This document shows, one piece after another, positions 57,701 to 64,000 of a DNA stretch of 64,000 nucleotides; within the stretch, counting starts at the first letter, position 1; each line of letters starts with the position of its first letter. Under the pieces are notes generated by a model. It did no database searches and had not been told where the DNA came from. It saw only the letters and a program-made list of their open reading frames with translations. The position numbers and the translations under genes were made by a program. The stretch covers positions 30,423,102 through 30,487,101 of the forward strand of contig CM055280.1 of the NCBI GenBank assembly GCA_029237695.1, given 5' to 3'. This DNA comes from Conchocele bisecta. Its lineage: Eukaryota > Mollusca > Bivalvia > Lucinida > Thyasiridae.

Positions 57701-60700
57701 ATGGTGATTTTTTTTCTGCAGAAGTACACGATGCTGTTTACACTGGTTTTCAGGCGATAAAATTATGATTTTAAGGTGAGAATACAAGTTATAAGACGAT
57801 TATACATTTGTCCGGATAACTGATTGTCGATGTTAATTTTGGGGCAATTTTACGACTGATGATCTGACCCAATTTTAAGTGAGAAAGATGGCACAGTTTG
57901 CTAAATAGTTTACATGCGTTGAGAAAGCAAGAACCGACGATTGTTGTGTGAACATTTTATCCCCAAGGCTGCTATTTTAAGACAAATATTGTAAAGAAAA
58001 CTGCCATTTTTGTCCGATAATATGGAGGATCCTTGTACAGTACACTGTGTTATCATGTGTACATGTAGCTGTGACTGGAGAAATGGGGCTTATGGGGTTT
58101 GTGACCTGTGTAGCTCCTGATCAAGTAGCCCACCCCTGTAGTTTGATAACTATCTATATTGTTTGTTAGAAGCATCACGGGTGTTTCACTGATGAAATGG
58201 CGAACAGTGCAGATCCTGATCAACCTGTGCGGATGCACAGGCTGATCAGGATCTACACTGGTCGCAAAACCCATCAGCCCCATTCTCCAGCCACATATGT
58301 ATCTTCCCTATCTGTATACAGTACACTGGGTTATCATCTGTACATTTAGCTGTGACTGGAGAAATGGGGCTTCTGGGGTTTGTGACCTGTGTAGCTCCTG
58401 ATAATGATCTATATTGCTCGTTAGAAACATGACCAGTGTTTCATTCACTGATGGAGTGGTGACCAGTGACGATGTTGATCAGACTGTGGGTACACAGTCT
58501 GATCTGGATGCTTGTTTGAAGCATGGCGGGTCTTTCATTAATAGAATGGTGAACAGTGAAGATCTTGATCAGACTGTGCAGGTGCACAGGCTGATCTGGA
58601 TCTACACTGGTCGCAAATCCCATCAGCACCATTCTCCAGCCACATATGTGTCTGGAGAAATGGTGCTTATTTGTGAACAGTAGCTCCTGATCAAATATCA
58701 CACTCCTGTAGGTGGATGGCGGTCTATGTTGCTTGTTAGAAGCATGACGGGTGTTTCATTGATGGAATGGTGAACAGTGCAGATCCTGATCAGACTGTGA
58801 GGATCAGACTGGTCACAAATCCTACAAGCCCCATTTCTCCGGACTCAGCCACATATAATGGAATATATAGTGGAATATCTCGAAATGTATGAGACATTGG
58901 TCAGGTTACAGATACTGTTTTAATATCTTACCTTACATGACCAGTGGAAAACTGTCTGTTCAGAGCTCCAGATAAGCTTAAGAGTATTGTACCCCCTGAT
59001 TTCAAATTTTATGCATATTTTATTTTGACAAATAGATTATTGATTTTCTTCATTTAATTAAATGGGGAACAAATGATCAAAACAAATTTAAACATTCACT
59101 TATTTGAGTGTACTATTTTCACTTATTTATACTGTAATACAGTTGAAAACTTACTTTAGTTGAGCTGCTTTTGGCAGCTCAACTAAGTACATTTTCAACT
59201 TGATTACTACTCCATTTGAAAATCGATGCATATTTTCACATTGCTGTGAGTATTTTGTACTCCAACTGTTGATAATCTATGTGTATTCAGATAAAATAAC
59301 TGCGTTAAATACGCCAATACGCCCCTTATCTGGAACTCTGCCGCTGTACTACAAAAATAACAACTTGTGAATATTTCCTTTGACAGGTGAACCACATATA
59401 GATGGGGAGCCCGGAGATTTACGGTTTAAAATGAAGCAATTAAAGTAAGAAACGTTCTCTTAATCCTCCTGTCCCTGTATGACTTTAGCTGTTGCCGAGA
59501 CATTACATCCATTAACTTTCACTTTCCTCCGTGTTTTTGGGATACTGACGATATGGGTGACACAGAGCTCCAGATAAGCTGCGTATTTGCGTAAATACCC
59601 AATTAAAATTGCCAAAAACCAATTGACATCAGAAGTAGTGAGTATCAAAAAGCAATGAAAAATTTGTGGTATCTTTATCATGCTACAGAAAACAATAAAC
59701 AGACCACAAATATAGCATATTTTCTTATTTTTACATGAAAACACATCTTGGTATTTCATTAGAATTGTCTCCAAGGAGACAATTCTAATGAAATACCAAG
59801 ATGTGTTTTCATTTAGAAGCAAACTATTCAATAATTGCTGTCTGTTGATGTGTAAACAGTAGTGCGATTTGATTTTACACAATTAACATTTTGAAATAAC
59901 AAATTGCTTCAGAAATGATGGAGTGACAATACTCAATTACTAATTCCTTATCTGGAGCCCTAGTGACATACTTGACCCACCGATATTATGTCAACAAATG
60001 ATTGCAATGATGCTGCCGCTTGTAACATCCCTCATGAAAAATACTTTCAGAGTATTTCCATTCCACTGGTCTGTCGAATGGACTTTAAACTTTGGTCCCG
60101 TCAGTATATGACCTTAGCTGTTGCTGCGACATAAAACCCCATTCAGTTTCCCTTTCAATTCATGCTCGGACCCTTGATACACATGGACATATCAGCTCCA
60201 GATAAGCTAATTAAAATTGCCAAAAACCCCAATTGAAATCAGAAGTACATATAGTGAGTATCAAAAAGCAATAATTCCAGCACAAAAATATGTACACAAT
60301 TCCCTAACATTTGATTGGCCCGTAGCAAGTCTCTGTCCAAAATTTATATCCCAGTAAACTCCCACGCCGAACTACTTTCCGTAACCGTGAGTCGCAGTTA
60401 AAATAATTCTTAAGAAAACGGAAAATAAACACATTTTCTTGATGAATTTATTTCAAATGCTGCAATTATAAGGAATGAATGGCCTTTTTGTGGAATTTAT
60501 CGGGGATATAAACTTGGAAAAGTCGCGGGAATACTGGACGGAGGCCTTCCGGCCTTCGTCCAGTATTCTCGCGACTTTTCCAAGTTTATACCCCGATAAA
60601 TTCCACAAAAAGGCCATTCATTCCTATAATGAAAACAATTGTGGTACCTTTATCATGCTGCAGAAAACAATAAACTGTTGATGTGTAAACAGTAGTGTGA

Positions 60701-63490
60701 TTTAATTTTACGCAATTAAAATTTTGAAATACCCAATTGCTTCAGAAATGATCGAGTAACAATACTCAATTACTAAATCCTTATCTGGAGCACTGACATA
60801 TGAAACTGAACTACATGCACAATTATTCTATGATTAATAATAACTGACATTCTGGCCACGTTGTCTTTTTGCTATCGAGGGTCTGACATGATCAGCAGCT
60901 TCAGTGCCGTATCCATGTAAAGACATTTTGTTCCTACTAACAGGGCACAAGATAAGCAATTAGTAATTGAGTATTTTTACTCCATCATTTCTGAAGCAAT
61001 TGGGTATTTCAAAGTTTTAATTGGATAAAATAAAATCACACTACTGTTTACACATCAACAGACAGCAATTATTGAATAGTTTTCTTCTAAATGAAACATG
61101 TCTTGGCATTTCATTAGAATTGTCTCCTTGGAGACAATTCTAATGAAATATCAAGATGTGTTTTCATGGAAAAATAAGAAAATATACTATATTTGTGGTC
61201 TGTGTATTGTTTTCGGTAGCATGATAAAGATATCACAAATTTTCCATTGCTTTTTGATACTCACTACTTCTGATTTCAAGTTGGGGTTTTTGGCAATTTT
61301 AATTGGGTATTTACGCAAATACGCAGCTTATCTGGAGCCCTGTACTAACACCACTTCATCATGCCAGTCTAAACTGTTCGTCATTGATGATGACTGTCTC
61401 ATATATGCGTTCATTAAGTCATGGATGCAAATTAAAGTACGGCATATTCAGGGATTCCGCTGGCGATCGCCACTTTCGCAATTGGCGATAAAAATAAACA
61501 GTTGGCGATAAAAAATTACAATTTCTTATTATTTTTTATTTTTTTTTGTTTTTGAAGTGGCGATTTTTGTATTTTGCGGAATCCATTCATATTTTTCATC
61601 TTGTGATTTACTTGTATTGCAGACATGCACGTTTTGAGAGGAAAGGAGACGATTTACATACAAACGTAACAATATCATTAACCGACGCCCTCGTTGGTTT
61701 TGAAATGGATATACCACATTTAGACGGACATTTAGTAAGTATACTCAAACCAAGCGTTCGTCATTTTTATCCAGACTCTCTTTTCATTGTTTTGTACTGT
61801 CTTTATGCCCTCTGGATGGATGGCTTGATAGTCTGGTGGTAGAGCATTGGACTTTAATACCAGTGATCGTGGGTTCAATCTCTGCCCTATGCATGCAAAA
61901 TACTTTCATTATCCCCTCGCCGATGTACGTTAGTAACACCGTACATTTTTCAATCACTTATGAACTGCTTCACTGATTATGATATTTGGCCACAATGTAC
62001 CTACTGTCTGTTTCACGAAAACTGCCCAAATTTTACAGCTATATAAGCAATGCAAATACAGTATTCTTTTCGATAATATGAAATTAAAGCAAAATTTAAG
62101 AATGAGCCTTCTTTTTATTTCGTGAAATTTTGTCAAATATTGATTTTATTGCGCAAAAACTATTTCCCCATGTTTTGAATTTCAGAAATACTGGACCGAT
62201 TTTTAAAATTTAACTTTTTTCTTAGTTAGATCATATCACAAAGCTATATAGTCGGGTTTCGGTGTCAATTTCCAATTTTTTTTGTTTTTTTACTCCTCCC
62301 ACACTCCCTTACCTATTTTTCCCCCATGTTAAATTCCCATTGAGAAATCAATTTTTCGTAATAAAACCAATATTTGACCAAATTTCACGAAATAAAAAGA
62401 AGTCTCATTCTTAAATTTTCTTTTAATTTAATATTATCAAAAGAAATCTTGTTTTTGAATTGTTTATATAGCCGTAAAATTTGGGCAGCTTTCGTGAAAC
62501 AGACAGTAGGGATGGTGCTTTGTTTTGCATATGACCCACGTCAGACCACCCAAGGTGAAGGTCACTGAGGACTTGAGTTCACCTTGTTTGTATGGTAAAA
62601 CTGTTATCTTTTTTTTTCTCTTTTTATTATCAAGGCTGCCAGCGAAGGACCATTCTTTTGGATGAGACTTGACCAAGGTTCTGTCTCTATATGACCTTAG
62701 CTGCTGCTACGACGTGAAACCCTTTTCACCTCTGTTTATGTCCTATGGATGACGGTCATTAATCATTTCATGCTGAGGATATGCCATTATGTTTGTGGAA
62801 AATCCTAAATATTTTCCTTCTATGCGTTCAGAAGTATGTCGTGACCACCATTTGAACCGTCTCATCGAGACGGTTCAAATGAGTGGTCACAACATATACC
62901 TTCATTGAGAAATAACAAAAACAAAAATAAAATATTTAAGAAAATTCATACCCATAAAGGTGTATTCTGCATACGGACACCAGTAAGCAATATGATATTA
63001 TACCATTTTTGCTCTGCCCCTGATTCATTCAGAGTTCTGCCCCTTTTCAGAGTTGTAAAATAGCTTATCCGGTATATCCATAGTAGTTATTTTTGCACAA
63101 GGTTTATTGTCGCGCCTGCTTTAGCAGAGGCACGACTATAGTCGGTGCTTTTTCCGTCGTCCGTGTCGTCGTCCGTGTCGTCGTCGTCCGGTTTTTTGTT
63201 ATTATCACTCCACCATTTGTTTCTTGTTTTCTAATTCACAGACTGTGTTATTGTAGTATATAGAACACATCTAGCACATAACATTTACCTGAATGCATAT
63301 TGTTTAAACCAAACATCTTAATAATTTCAGGTACACATAGTCCGAGATAAAATAACTTGGCCCGGCGCCAAGATGAGGAAATCCAACGAAGGAATGCCAA
63401 ACTACGAAAATAACAACGTAAAAGGCAGCCTATATGTAACATTTGATGTAGATTTCCCTAAAGGAGTGTTATCAGAAGAAGATAGAACAG
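45697..63490 (+). CDS. DNAJB11: DnaJ co-chaperone ERdj3, 3' end missing
   Basis: Nine exons: 45697-45767, 49908-50064, 52550-52647, 54250-54379, 56001-56143, 57283-57365, 59387-59444, 61623-61734, 63331-63490. Together they give 337 codons plus one base. Human ERdj3 is 358 residues, so about 20 C-terminal residues lie in or beyond the gap. Order: signal peptide (1-23), J domain (about 24-90, HPD at 54-56), Gly/Phe-rich linker, C-terminal domains with C169-x-C171 and C193-x2-C196, and an N-glycosylation site N261-V-T. Cysteine and glycan positions coincide with human numbering as I know it. ERdj3 is a soluble ER-lumen co-chaperone that binds unfolded clients and stimulates BiP ATPase. An ER-stress element sits in intron 1. 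Confidence 0.95.
45907..45925 (-). promoter_or_regulatory. ER-stress response element (ERSE)
   Basis: Minus strand reads CCAAT, nine bases, CCACG: a perfect match to the ERSE consensus CCAAT-N9-CCACG bound by NF-Y with ATF6/XBP1 in animals. It is 140 bp downstream of the exon 1 donor. Mammalian DNAJB11 is known to be induced by the unfolded-protein response. Confidence 0.7.
46116..46502. repeat. giant palindrome of about 387 bp
   Basis: Long arms pair, from CATAGGCACTTTGTGGTATG on the left to CATACCACAAAGTGCCTATG on the right, including AAGGTGTGACGGCAGCCATC and GGAAGTGACGTGATTTACCT with their complements. The centre is a 60-70-bp loop with CAGGTTTCCAGG. Looks like a full-length foldback element. 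Confidence 0.88.
46620..46657. repeat. poly-G tract
   Basis: Dense G-runs (GGCGGGGGGGAGGGGGGGGG and on), a potential quadruplex inside DNAJB11 intron 1 on the coding strand. Confidence 0.85.
46900..47660. repeat. tandem array, about 190-bp unit
   Basis: Four units, the first partial, each with CTCCTCCGAAACCGTTCAGT, CGATCGTTCTGAAACTATAC, CATATTGAAGATGTGCACCT and GGTGTTTTTATG. ATACGGTACAGAG recurs at 47091, 47281 and 47476. A GGGCGGGCGGGCGG stretch precedes it (46898-46912), and the ending CGACGGGCGTATTGTGTGAC at 47830 recurs at 49321. The frame 46793-47242 is a by-product. Confidence 0.85.
47979..48365 (+). mobile_element. CAGRGCTCCAGATAAG MITE, copy 1
   Basis: Ends CAGGGCTCCAGATAAG and CTTATCTGGAGCTCTG, with a central hairpin CATTAGAATTGTCTCC / GGAGACAATTCTAATG and the 6-bp flank duplication TTATTA. 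Other copies: 53717-54073, 58961-59340, 59563-59962, 60193-60795, 60941-61342. Confidence 0.88.
48370..49459. other. intron 1, mixed remnants
   Basis: SINE tail at about 48440-48570. 49190-49365 resembles the end of the 190-bp array family (TTTTCAATTTAGCCATTTTC, CGACGGGTGTATTTTGTGAC). The remainder is not recognised. Confidence 0.5.
49460..49814 (-). mobile_element. composite hairpin MITE, copy 4
   Basis: Minus orientation. The hairpin is interrupted at its loop by a second perfect hairpin (about 49733-49772: AAAAAATTACAATTTT and complement), and part of the second arm is lost. It ends 94 bp before exon 2. Confidence 0.85.
49908..50064 (+). CDS. DNAJB11: DNAJB11 exon 2, J domain
   Basis: 157 nt. 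The acceptor is TCTCTCCAG. It codes for residues 24-76: [12 protein letters not shown], the KKAYRKLA helix II, HPDKN and the helix III start RFQDLGAAY. The HPD loop needed to stimulate BiP ATPase is intact. The exon ends ...TAC GGG followed by GTACCG, so residue 76 is Gly where the family usually has Glu (AAYEVLSD), and the donor lacks the usual GTRAGT. Either the species differs here or a base is wrong; exon 3 continues correctly with VLSDE. Confidence 0.9.
50536..50827 (-). mobile_element. composite hairpin MITE, copy 5
   Basis: Minus orientation; lacks about 70 bp of the ATAATTCCAGCA segment (the joint is at CCCAGTAAA/ATAAGCAC near 50623). Confidence 0.85.
50897..51337. mobile_element. two CAGAGTTCCAGTTAAG MITEs in tandem
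   Basis: Element 1 is 50897-51097, ending CTTAACTGGAGCTCTG. Element 2 is 51151-51337. Each has an inner hairpin (CTTTAGAATCGTCTC / GAGACGATTCTAAAG) and GGCAAGTTGGGAGT arms. The flanks after each (GGGCATAG...TTGGC...GTTTGTCAGTTT) are also duplicated, so one MITE plus flank was tandemly copied. Ends resemble the CAGRGCTCCAGATAAG family. Confidence 0.8.
51610..52425. repeat. AAGGTCAAGG tandem array, about 160-bp unit
   Basis: Five diverged units, each with CATCATCCATATTTTCATTC, CATGTGGTCCACATGCCC, AAGGTCAAATGACTTTGAAA, TTTGTGTTAAAG and CATACCTTATATCTCCACAA. The TCAAATGACTT word recurs at about 51708, 51868, 52030 and 52178, with a variant at 52342. Such repeats are common in bivalve introns (general knowledge). 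Confidence 0.82.
52550..52647 (+). CDS. DNAJB11: DNAJB11 exon 3
   Basis: 98 nt, phase 0 to phase 2. The acceptor is AATGCAG and the donor GTAAGT. It codes for residues 77-108: [19 protein letters not shown] (end of the J domain) and a linker [13 protein letters not shown] that is shorter and more acidic than the vertebrate one. Confidence 0.92.
52709..53125. repeat. foldback between 78-bp direct repeats
   Basis: 52709-52786 and 53047-53124 are near-identical (TTTTTAATGGACC...AATACATATAAGTTTACACC). Between them lies CTGTCTGTTTCACGAAAGCT...TTTCCCCATGTTAAATCCCC with a perfect hairpin CTAGACATCTTCACTCCACT / TGAAGATGTCTAG. The foldback is related to 62002-62508. Confidence 0.75.
53717..54073 (-). 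mobile_element. CAGRGCTCCAGATAAG MITE, copy 2
   Basis: Ends CAGAGCTCCAGATAAG and CTTATCTGGAGCGCTG, flanked by CTAAATG on both sides. Central hairpin TTAGAATTGTCTTC / GAGACAATTCTAA. Inserted into an older repeat whose GTAGCCAAATGGCTA words lie on both sides. Confidence 0.87.
54250..54379 (+). CDS. DNAJB11: DNAJB11 exon 4
   Basis: 130 nt, phase 2 to phase 0. The acceptor is TTTTTTCAG and the donor GTACAT. It codes for residues 109-152: the Phe/Gly-rich [12 protein letters not shown] stretch typical of the linker, then the first strand of C-terminal domain [24 protein letters not shown]. Confidence 0.92.
54558..54793. mobile_element. GGCCGTTTCACTAAAC foldback, copy 1
   Basis: Ends GGCCGTTTCACTAAACTTTG and its complement AATTTAGTGAAACGGCC. 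Centre GGATTTACATTTATTGA / TCAATAAATGTAAATCC with GCATATGCAGCATATGC. Second copy at 56393-56608. Confidence 0.85.
55263..55855. repeat. 42-bp tandem array, about 14 units
   Basis: Unit GGTATTCTATTTATCAGGTA, ATGTTTTATACTGGCCGATT, CT. Because 42 is a multiple of three, long frames stay open on both strands (55303-55572 plus, 55493-55867 minus). They are inside a DNAJB11 intron and are not genes. Each unit contains TTTATCAG directly followed by GTAATG. Confidence 0.92.
56001..56143 (+). CDS. DNAJB11: DNAJB11 exon 5, CxC/CxxC domain
   Basis: 143 nt, phase 0 to phase 2. The acceptor is CTCCCACAG and the donor GTATGT. It codes for residues 153-199 with KCNCR (Cys169, Cys171), [11 protein letters not shown] and VCDECPNV (Cys193, Cys196). 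In ERdj3 these cysteines pair to shape domain II, the part that distinguishes it from zinc-finger DnaJA proteins. Confidence 0.94.
56150..56350 (+). repeat. partial copies of the exon 5 end
   Basis: The exon 5 end and donor, TGTCCCAACGTCAAGTATGT, recur in decayed form at about 56215-56245 (CATCCAAATGTTAAGTATGT), 56293-56315 (GTCCGAACGTCATGTAGGTG) and 56335-56355 (GACTGTCAAGTAGGTGTCGT). Short local duplications of a splice-donor region. Confidence 0.65.
56393..56608. mobile_element. GGCCGTTTCACTAAAC foldback, copy 2
   Basis: Same ends and AATAAATGTAAATCCAATAA centre as 54558-54793; both lie in DNAJB11 introns. Confidence 0.85.
56914..57272. mobile_element. CAGGGATTAA MITE abutting exon 6
   Basis: Terminal repeats CAGGGATTAA (56914-56923) and TTAATCCCTG (57263-57272). 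Central hairpin CATTTGAACCGTCTC / GAGACGGTTCAA (57099-57132). A relative with the same centre lies at 62848-62960. The right end is 10 nt from exon 6, so the MITE supplies most of the acceptor's upstream context. Confidence 0.82.
57283..57365 (+). CDS. DNAJB11: DNAJB11 exon 6
   Basis: 83 nt, phase 2 to phase 1. The acceptor is ATTTTTGCAG and the donor GTAATC. It codes for residues 200-227: [20 protein letters not shown] followed by EYPFVAE, matching the EIEPGxRDGxEYPF block of ERdj3. Confidence 0.94.
58060..58865. repeat. cluster of CTGATCAG-core repeats
   Basis: Three or four head-to-tail copies of about 270 bp, each with GTGACTGGAGAAATGGGGCT, CTCCTGAT...TTGTTAGAAGCATGA, GTGAACAGTGCAGATCCTGA and the complementary GATCTACACTGGTCGCAAA, which folds into a hairpin. 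Same family as 11600-11850. Confidence 0.82.
58961..59340 (+). mobile_element. CAGRGCTCCAGATAAG MITE, diverged copy
   Basis: Ends CAGAGCTCCAGATAAG and CTTATCTGGAACTCTG. The central hairpin differs (AGTTGAGCTGCTTTTGGCAG CTCAACT). Confidence 0.8.
59387..59444 (+). CDS. DNAJB11: DNAJB11 exon 7
   Basis: 58 nt, phase 1 to phase 2. The acceptor is TTTGACAG and the donor GTAAGA. It codes for residues 228-246, [19 protein letters not shown], the conserved GEPGDLRF block of type II J proteins. Confidence 0.93.
59563..59962 (-). mobile_element. CAGRGCTCCAGATAAG MITE, copy 3
   Basis: Flanked by the 6-bp duplication GTGACA (59557-59562 and 59963-59968). Central hairpin as in copy 1. Confidence 0.9.
60193..60795 (-). 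mobile_element. CAGRGCTCC MITE split by a nested MITE
   Basis: Flanked by ACATAT (60187-60192 and 60796-60801). The interior is interrupted at 60271-60629 by a composite hairpin MITE. Confidence 0.88.
60271..60629 (-). mobile_element. composite hairpin MITE, copy 6 (nested)
   Basis: Full structure in minus orientation, inserted into the older MITE between TATCAAAAAGCA and ATGAAAACAATTGTGG. Confidence 0.9.
60941..61342 (+). mobile_element. CAGRGCTCCAGATAAG MITE, copy 5
   Basis: Flanked by TACTAA (60935-60940 and 61343-61348). Central hairpin TTAGAATTGTCTCC / GGAGACAATTCTAA. Confidence 0.9.
61450..61588. repeat. GGATTCCGC hairpin element
   Basis: Ends GGGATTCCGCTGGCGATCGC and GCGATTTTTGTATTTTGCGG AATCC, with inner TGGCGATAAAA repeats and a T-rich tract (61530-61555). 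Confidence 0.7.
61623..61734 (+). CDS. DNAJB11: DNAJB11 exon 8
   Basis: 112 nt, phase 2 to phase 0. The acceptor is TATTGCAG and the donor GTAAGT. It codes for residues 247-284: [37 protein letters not shown]. It carries the N-glycosylation sequon NVT at residue 261, as in mammalian ERdj3, where the glycan marks its ER-lumen location. Confidence 0.94.
61815..61915 (+). repeat. tRNA-like SINE head
   Basis: A-box TAGTCTGGTGGTAGAGCATT and B-box GTGGGTTCAATCTCTGCC spaced as in a tRNA, then AAAATACTTTCATT, the body start shared with the 35045 SINE. There is no paired acceptor stem or 3' box, so it is not a functional tRNA gene. Confidence 0.75.
62002..62508. mobile_element. TACTGTCTGTTTCACG foldback
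   Basis: 507 bp with inverted ends TACTGTCTGTTTCACGAAA and TTTCGTGAAACAGACAGTA, arms of about 150 bp including TTTATTTCGTGAAATTTTGT and its complement. The centre has CCCATGTTAAATTCCC. Related text at 13990-14480 and 52790-53046. Confidence 0.86.
63331..63490 (+). CDS. DNAJB11: DNAJB11 exon 9
   Basis: 160 nt, phase 0 to phase 1. The acceptor is AATTTCAG and the donor GTATTA. It codes for residues 285-337: [53 protein letters not shown]. It matches the conserved KGEGLPNFxNNNxKGSLxxTFDVDFP block. The remaining dimerisation tail of about 20 residues must be in one more exon past the gap. Confidence 0.93.
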
Positions 63491-63497
63491 GTATTAA

Positions 63498-63739
63498 CCC
63501 TTAGACCGCTACTCAAAACAATTTTCGTCTGCCGTTGCTTTTATATCTTGCCTTATTTCTCAACAAAAACATGGTTTGACGGCACTTCAGAATCATTTCC
63601 AATGGAAATGATTCTGAAGTGCTGTCAAAGCATGTTGTAAATTATTCTAAAGTGCTGTCAAAGCATGTTTTTGATGATACAAATGGAAAATAGAAAATAA
63701 ACAGCTGACGACAGAAAAATTAAGATAGCAGTCTAAGGG
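63498..63739. mobile_element. piggyBac-type MITE
   Basis: Flanked by TTAA (63494-63497 and 63740-63743), with terminal repeats CCCTTAGACCGCTA and, inverted, CCCTTAGACTGCTA. TTAA targets and CCC-starting ends are the mark of piggyBac elements. Internal hairpin CAGAATCATTTCCAATGG / complement, plus a repeated AAGTGCTGTCAAAGCATG. It sits at intron position +4 from exon 9. Confidence 0.88.
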
Positions 63740-63753
63740 TTAAATGATTTTTT

Positions 63754-64000
63754 NNNNNNNNNNNNNNNNNNNNNNNNNNNNNNNNNNNNNNNNNNNNNNN
63801 NNNNNNNNNNNNNNNNNNNNNNNNNNNNNNNNNNNNNNNNNNNNNNNNNNNNNNNNNNNNNNNNNNNNNNNNNNNNNNNNNNNNNNNNNNNNNNNNNNNN
63901 NNNNNNNNNNNNNNNNNNNNNNNNNNNNNNNNNNNNNNNNNNNNNNNNNNNNNNNNNNNNNNNNNNNNNNNNNNNNNNNNNNNNNNNNNNNNNNNNNNNN
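63754..64000. other. assembly gap
   Basis: Run of N; likely hides or precedes the last DNAJB11 exon. Confidence 1.

Larger units (their letters stand above)
57366..59386. other. DNAJB11 intron 6
   Basis: 57366-58050 is unrecognised. 58060-58860 is a cluster of CTGATCAG-core repeats. 58961-59340 is a CAGRGCTCC-family MITE ending 46 bp before exon 7. Confidence 0.65.
59445..61622. other. DNAJB11 intron 7
   Basis: Filled by SINE tails (59460-59530, 60030-60165), three CAGRGCTCC MITEs (59563-59962, 60193-60795, 60941-61342), one with a composite MITE nested inside, and a GGATTCCGC-ended hairpin element (61450-61588) that stops 35 bp before exon 8. Confidence 0.72.
61735..63330. other. DNAJB11 intron 8
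   Basis: Contains a tRNA-like SINE head (61815-61915), a TACTGTCTG foldback (62002-62508), a SINE tail (62670-62735), a CAGGGATTAA-MITE relative (62848-62960) and a TCGCGCCTGCTTTAGCAG / CGTCGTCCGTGTCGTC fragment (63108-63195). Confidence 0.7.

Noticed and set aside
61815..61900. Possible tRNA gene
   Set aside because: A and B boxes are present but there is no paired acceptor stem or intact anticodon arm, and the SINE body follows; called a SINE head.

Overview
The window is eukaryotic nuclear DNA, most likely from a mollusc and probably a bivalve. The evidence is spliceosomal GT/AG genes with large introns, AT-rich non-coding DNA dense in small hairpin transposons (MITEs), tRNA-headed SINE pieces, decayed LINEs, and an animal ER co-chaperone gene. 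The bivalve call is inference from repeat style. Both ends are assembly gaps (1-130 and 63754-64000).

Layout: (1) 272-6301 holds a minus-strand, Gag-only LTR retrotransposon. The 4-bp target duplication ATAC flanks it, and a paralogous empty site lies at about 18590-18606. Its left LTR is about 2.0 kb and its right LTR 342 bp, so the promoter-side LTR has lost its TATA region. (2) 7913-32608 is the 3' part of a plus-strand cadherin-repeat gene. Two tandem genomic copies of a four-exon, two-cadherin-domain module (A at 7913-15045, B at 19143-29822) join in frame. They are followed by a terminal exon (32520-32608) that ends the protein in a short hydrophobic tail, which looks like a GPI-anchor signal. 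Behind exon 3 of module B sits a 103-bp tandem array of five exon-like 63-nt cassettes in phase 1/1. (3) 32609-45696 is intergenic: foldback elements, a CRE-bearing palindrome, a SINE and two decayed LINE fragments. (4) 45697-63490 and beyond is DNAJB11 (ERdj3): nine plus-strand exons encode a signal peptide, a J domain with HPD, the CxC/CxxC domain and most of the C-terminal substrate-binding region. About 20 codons are missing in the right gap. A perfect ER-stress element (CCAAT-N9-CCACG) lies 140 bp into intron 1.

The two genes share orientation but no evident pathway beyond the secretory route. Repeats press on gene structure at several splice sites: one MITE ends 10 nt before DNAJB11 exon 6, a piggyBac-type MITE sits at intron position +4 after exon 9, and another MITE ends 28 nt before the terminal cadherin exon. 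Exon coordinates come from reading frame, phase and splice dinucleotides by eye. Repeat boundaries are accurate to a few bases unless a target duplication is given.
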